From positions 1-7,537 of the forward strand of contig JAISBR010000041.1 in the NCBI GenBank assembly GCA_031266095.1: 7,537 nucleotides of DNA, written 5' to 3'. Position numbers and translations under genes: made by a program. The notes below the pieces were generated by a model that did no database searches, was not told where the DNA came from, and saw only the letters and a list, made by a program, of their open reading frames with translations. Below are positions 5,623 to 7,537 of the stretch, piece by piece (position 1 is the stretch's first letter; each line of letters opens with the position of its first letter). The DNA is from Treponema sp. Lineage in GTDB: Bacteria > Spirochaetota > Spirochaetia > Treponematales > Breznakiellaceae.

Positions 5623-6390
5623 ATGGCAAATAAAAAAGAAACCCGGAAGCCGTCTGTTCCGGCTAAGACACACCCTGCGGTTATAGCGGTATGGGCGGCG
5701 ATAATCGCTATGGGGCATATACTGCCGACCATCCCCATATCCGGTACCGGCAGTACCTTTTCCCTCAGCGCCGCCCTTTTGCCCCTTTCAGGGATCTTTT
5801 TTGGTCCTGTTACCGGGGCGCTCTGTTCCGCGGCCGGGGGCTTTATAGGTAATCTCATCGCACCGCATACGGCATGGATGGGCATGGCTACCTTCATCAT
5901 CGGAACCACTACCGCCTTTACCTCAGGATGCGCCGCCTGGGGTCGCTGGCCGCTTATCAGTGTCAATGCCAGGGGCAGCTTTATCGTGAACGGCGGCATT
6001 ATTGTATATATATTAGGAACGATTCTCTGGTTCACCCAGGAAACAGGCCGTAGCGTCATGCTCTTCCCCCTGGTCTACTATGGCGCGGGTTTTATCGTCC
6101 TCATCATCGGAAGCGTTTTCTCCGGGGCCATGTTTGCAAGCGGCAAGAAGGGACTCCTCTTTCCCGCTGTCTGGTTATGCGCTTTTGGCGGTATGATCGG
6201 CGGCGCCACGGTGGGGAATTTTTTTTCCCTGATCCTGTACAAACTGCCAAGGGAAGTATGGCTGACTCTGACCGTGGCCGCCCCTCTGGAACGGGCCGGT
6301 TTTTCATTAGGCGCCATGCTTATCGGCGTACCCCTCCTAGTCTGCCTGCCCAAGATTGGCATTTTTGTGGGGCCGGGGGAAAATGAGTAA
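5623..6390 (+). CDS. ECF transporter S component, substrate unknown
   Basis: This 255-residue integral membrane protein should be the substrate-binding subunit of the importer encoded just upstream. A short basic cytoplasmic N-terminus (1-17) is followed by about six hydrophobic segments, near 18-36, 46-78, 84-104, 118-137, 147-172 and 178-206, with a further hydrophobic C-terminal stretch at 226-247. The first helix contains A25 and A29 in AAIIA, the small-residue spacing that S components use to contact EcfT. The segment PLSGIFFGPVTGALCSAAGG (54-73) has the Gly/Pro-rich look of S-component helices. It is longer than the usual 170-220 residues of vitamin S components. It resembles no named vitamin S component well enough to assign a substrate, and no riboswitch precedes the operon. 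The ATG at 5623 has AAGGAG (5612-5617) at ideal spacing. A decayed transposase begins directly after its stop. Confidence 0.7.
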   Translation: MANKKETRKPSVPAKTHPAVIAVWAAIIAMGHILPTIPISGTGSTFSLSAALLPLSGIFFGPVTGALCSAAGGFIGNLIAPHTAWMGMATFIIGTTTAFTSGCAAWGRWPLISVNARGSFIVNGGIIVYILGTILWFTQETGRSVMLFPLVYYGAGFIVLIIGSVFSGAMFASGKKGLLFPAVWLCAFGGMIGGATVGNFFSLILYKLPREVWLTLTVAAPLERAGFSLGAMLIGVPLLVCLPKIGIFVGPGENE

Positions 6391-6393
6391 TGA

Positions 6394-6750
6394 GCAAGGC
6401 CGGGCGCCAACTTGGAAACTGTGGACGCCCTGCTGAAAGACAAGACCCGCACGCCCGGTACGCCGCCCATACTACCGGAAAAAATCGGTTTTCCCAATGT
6501 GTGTGTCAGGAGCAGCCAAAAGACACGAGCCGCTGGAGTACCCGCGAATTAAGCAAACGGTTCGGTATCAGCCGCCCTGCGGTACACCCGATATTGAGGA
6601 AGCGGGGGATAAAGCCGCATTATCGTCAGGAAGTTCCCGTTCAGCAGTGACAACCCTTTTGCCGAGAAACTTGAGGAGGTGGGGGGTGTACATAAAAGCC
6701 GTGCCCGTATGGATATTCTGGCGTTAGGCTTACCCCGGCAGACAATATGA
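6394..6750 (+). pseudogene. Frameshifted relic of an IS630-type transposase
   Basis: Three pieces of one transposase lie in alternating frames. In the frame of 6421, VDALLKDKTRTPGTPP is the N-terminal linker I recall from IS630-family transposases. Then, in the frame of 6390, QPKDTSRWSTRELSKRFGIS is followed by the helix-turn-helix and RKRGIKPH, ending at a stop near 6648. Finally, in the first frame again from about 6625, RKFPFSSDNPFAEKLEEVGG runs until it decays and stops at TGA 6748-6750. The DDE catalytic domain that should follow (VDEKSQ region) is missing. The relic begins within a few bases of the S-component stop. An 86-codon frame from the ATG at 6390 (overlapping that stop as TAATG) is only the middle piece plus out-of-frame sequence and should not be called a gene. 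No terminal repeats were identified. Confidence 0.75.
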
Positions 6751-6755
6751 AGTGC

Positions 6756-6776
6756 CCCCCGGTTAAAAGCCGTGGG
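6756..6776 (+). repeat. Imperfect hairpin before the small ORF
   Basis: CCCCCGG (6756-6762) and CCGTGGG (6770-6776) pair with one mismatch around TTAAAAG. TTTA follows, so weak terminator activity on the plus strand is possible. The 11-base string TAAAAGCCGTG within it (6764-6774) also occurs 71 bases upstream at 6693-6703 inside the transposase relic. The hairpin could be the end of a vanished mobile element. Confidence 0.4.
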
Positions 6777-6785
6777 TTTACTACT

Positions 6786-6803
6786 TGTGGTAGAATTACC
6801 ACA
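6786..6803 (+). promoter_or_regulatory. Perfect 18-bp palindrome upstream of the small ORF
   Basis: TGTGGTA (6786-6792) and TACCACA (6797-6803) are perfect seven-base arms around GAAT. The site ends eight bases before the ribosome-binding site of the 34-codon frame. It could be a dimeric repressor operator or a leader hairpin placed to influence ribosome access. No convincing -35/-10 pair was found around it, although TAGAAT at 6791-6796 inside the palindrome is a four-to-five-base match to a -10 box. Confidence 0.45.
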
Positions 6804-6822
6804 TTTAACACAGGAGGCACTG

Positions 6823-6927
6823 ATGAAAGAATATTACATTGTGACCGCACCGGCGAACAAACCCAAAAATACAAGAGAATACCGTCCCACAAATAATTAC
6901 ACAGAGTACAACAGCGTTACAAAATAA
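6823..6927 (+). CDS. Small polar 34-residue ORF, unknown function
   Basis: ATG 6823-6825 follows AGGAGG (6812-6817) at five bases, one of the best ribosome-binding sites in the window. It opens 34 codons to a TAA at 6925-6927. The peptide starts MKEYYIVTAPANKPKNTREY and is rich in Tyr, Asn, Thr, Lys and Pro. It has no hydrophobic segment, signal peptide or cysteine, and probably stays in the cytosol or acts as a leader. It sits alone between the transposase relic and a minus-strand phage-type fragment, behind the palindrome at 6786-6803. I do not recognise it. It may be a true small protein, the 5' remnant of a longer gene cut by the adjacent rearrangement, or a chance frame. The ribosome-binding site and palindrome favour one of the first two. 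Confidence 0.45.
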   Translation: MKEYYIVTAPANKPKNTREYRPTNNYTEYNSVTK

Positions 6928-6933
6928 CAATGG

Positions 6934-7002
6934 CTAATAGCCCGGCCTTCCCCATTTCAGGCCCTGCGGCATGGTATCCGGTAACGGCAGATTGTTATTG
7001 TA
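6934..7002 (-). other. Possible remnant of a second phage-type gene
   Basis: Directly after the stop of the phage-like gene (7003-7005), the same minus-strand frame continues as about 22 codons without interruption, containing NLPLPDTMPQGLKWGRPGY, to a TAG at 6934-6936. The composition (Pro, Gly, Trp) resembles the beginning of a structural phage protein rather than random sequence, but no ribosome-binding site or certain start is visible. It is most likely debris of the next gene in a former tail operon. Confidence 0.25.
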
Positions 7003-7347
7003 TTAATTTCCCACGCCGGCAACGATCGCCTCCAGCTCCTCCATACGGTCAAGCTGTTCCTTGTACCAGCCGGTTTCCCCCGGGTACAGGTCGTCAATCT
7101 CCTCCCCCAACTTCTGGGCCTTGAGCGCCCGATAATCACGGGCCGCTATCTCCGCCTTGATCCGGTGTATCTCGGCCGCGGCCTCCTCAGCCGCCAGCTC
7201 CGCTTCGGTTTTCCCCAGGAAGATTTCCCCCTCAATAATCCGGGCCAGCCCTTCGGCCGCCTCAAATTCCGCGTCGGTAACCGTCAGCTCCGGAGTATCT
7301 ACCCCGTTCAGTTCATACATCGCCTGCAGGTCGGTGTGGGCCAGCAC
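7003..7347 (-). CDS. Phage-tail-like coiled-coil protein, 5' end lost
   Basis: As called from the GTG at 7345-7347 the product is 114 residues. Residues about 25-80 form a charged Ala/Glu-rich coiled coil (GKTEAELAAEEAAAEIHRIK), followed by AEIAARDYRALKAQKLGEE and the ending LYPGETGWYKEQLDRMEELE. Such Ala/Glu coils followed by an IKAEIAALD-like segment are typical of short proteins at the end of phage tail-fibre operons; a precise family is not assigned. The frame continues upstream of the GTG as HYLAKKDGRVLAHTDLQ, which reads like authentic protein, but no start codon with a ribosome-binding site is present before a TGA near 7429. The beginning of the gene was therefore probably removed by the insertion sequence starting near 7370. 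It is likely a non-functional prophage remnant. The GTG lacks a convincing ribosome-binding site. Confidence 0.5.
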   Translation of the reverse strand: MLAHTDLQAMYELNGVDTPELTVTDAEFEAAEGLARIIEGEIFLGKTEAELAAEEAAAEIHRIKAEIAARDYRALKAQKLGEEIDDLYPGETGWYKEQLDRMEELEAIVAGVGN

Positions 7348-7369
7348 CCGGCCGTCTTTCTTCGCTAAA

Positions 7370-7430
7370 TAGTGTCTGTCTATAAAGTCAAGATATAGGC
7401 AAAAATCAAATAAGAACGTATAAAGGTTTC
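7370..7430 (+). mobile_element. Probable left end of an insertion sequence
   Basis: Between the severed phage-like gene and the transposase start is an A+T-rich stretch (AGTGTCTGTCTATAAAG onward) unlike the GC-rich coding sequence to its left. It would hold the left terminal inverted repeat and the transposase promoter. The exact boundary and target duplication cannot be fixed because the right end is outside the window; the break in composition and coding sense lies at about 7368-7381. Confidence 0.45.
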
Positions 7431-7537
7431 ATGAAACTATTTGAACCGTTAACCCTGAAGTTTGAACAGGCCAATTGGGCCAGGAATCCCGAGTTCGGCT
7501 TGATTGATACCATTCTTGAAACGCATCCGGAATTGAT
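7431..7537 (+). CDS. Insertion-sequence transposase, N-terminal part (runs off window)
   Basis: ATG 7431 opens a frame that stays open to the window end (35 codons), starting MKLFEPLTLKFEQANWARNP and continuing with FGLIDTILETHPEL. The short N-terminal segment ending in an Asn-Pro-Glu-Phe-Gly-Leu-Ile-Asp stretch before the first helices resembles DDE transposases of the IS5/IS4 type found in Treponema. That family assignment rests on recollection and a short stretch only. AAAGG (7422-7426) precedes the ATG with a rather short spacing. Its position just after the break in the phage-like gene supports an element inserted there. Whether it is intact cannot be judged. Confidence 0.5.
   Translation, partial: MKLFEPLTLKFEQANWARNPEFGLIDTILETHPEL

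Noticed and set aside
6390..6650. An 86-codon frame whose ATG overlaps the S-component stop (TAATG), resembling a translationally coupled HTH protein
   Set aside because: Only its middle is real protein sequence (transposase HTH). The N-terminal part is coding in a different frame (VDALLKDKTRTPGTPP) and the next part continues in another frame, so it is a frameshifted relic.

Overview
The window reads as chromosome of a host-associated spirochaete, most likely a termite-gut Treponema. That is inferred from the style of a truncated small beta-barrel protein and from the abundance of palindromic repeats and decayed mobile elements; no rRNA or tRNA is present to confirm it. Gene density is normal in the left and middle parts. 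The right 1.1 kb is an accessory scrap zone.

Region 1 (1-2900) is read leftwards. A gene at 2398-2874 encodes a small zinc-ribbon protein with a histone-H1-like Lys/Ala/Pro tail and has its own promoter. Next comes a mannitol-dehydrogenase-family oxidoreductase, probably a fructuronate (D-mannonate) reductase, at 702-2315. Last is a signal-peptide-bearing outer-membrane barrel gene at 98-508 that stops early. The gap between the last two (509-701) is almost entirely two palindromic elements, one containing a clean intrinsic terminator. Another long-armed palindrome sits between the zinc-ribbon gene and the oxidoreductase gene.

Region 2 (2900-6390) is a rightward operon read from a promoter divergent to the zinc-ribbon gene. 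It encodes a complete energy-coupling-factor (ECF) vitamin/metal-type importer: EcfT (3013-3813), two different EcfA ATPases (3823-4722 and 4715-5605, overlapping by 8 bp) and a dedicated membrane S component (5623-6390). EcfT and the ATPase pair form the energising module and the S component should bind the substrate. The substrate cannot be read from sequence. The ATPase pair looks asymmetric: the Q-loop change in the first ATPase and the signature and D-loop changes in the second all fall in the same composite ATP site.

Region 3 (6391-7537) begins immediately after the operon's last stop codon with a frameshifted relic of an IS630-type transposase. Then come two small inverted repeats, a 34-codon open frame with a strong ribosome-binding site and an 18-bp palindrome in its leader, and, on the minus strand, a phage-tail-like coiled-coil protein that has lost its start. 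What cuts off its 5' end is probably the left end of an insertion sequence, whose transposase begins at 7431 and runs off the window.

The points of greatest interest are the orphan-substrate ECF importer with its asymmetric ATPases, the palindromic repeat modules, the zinc-ribbon/H1-tail fusion, and the unexplained small ORF behind its palindrome.
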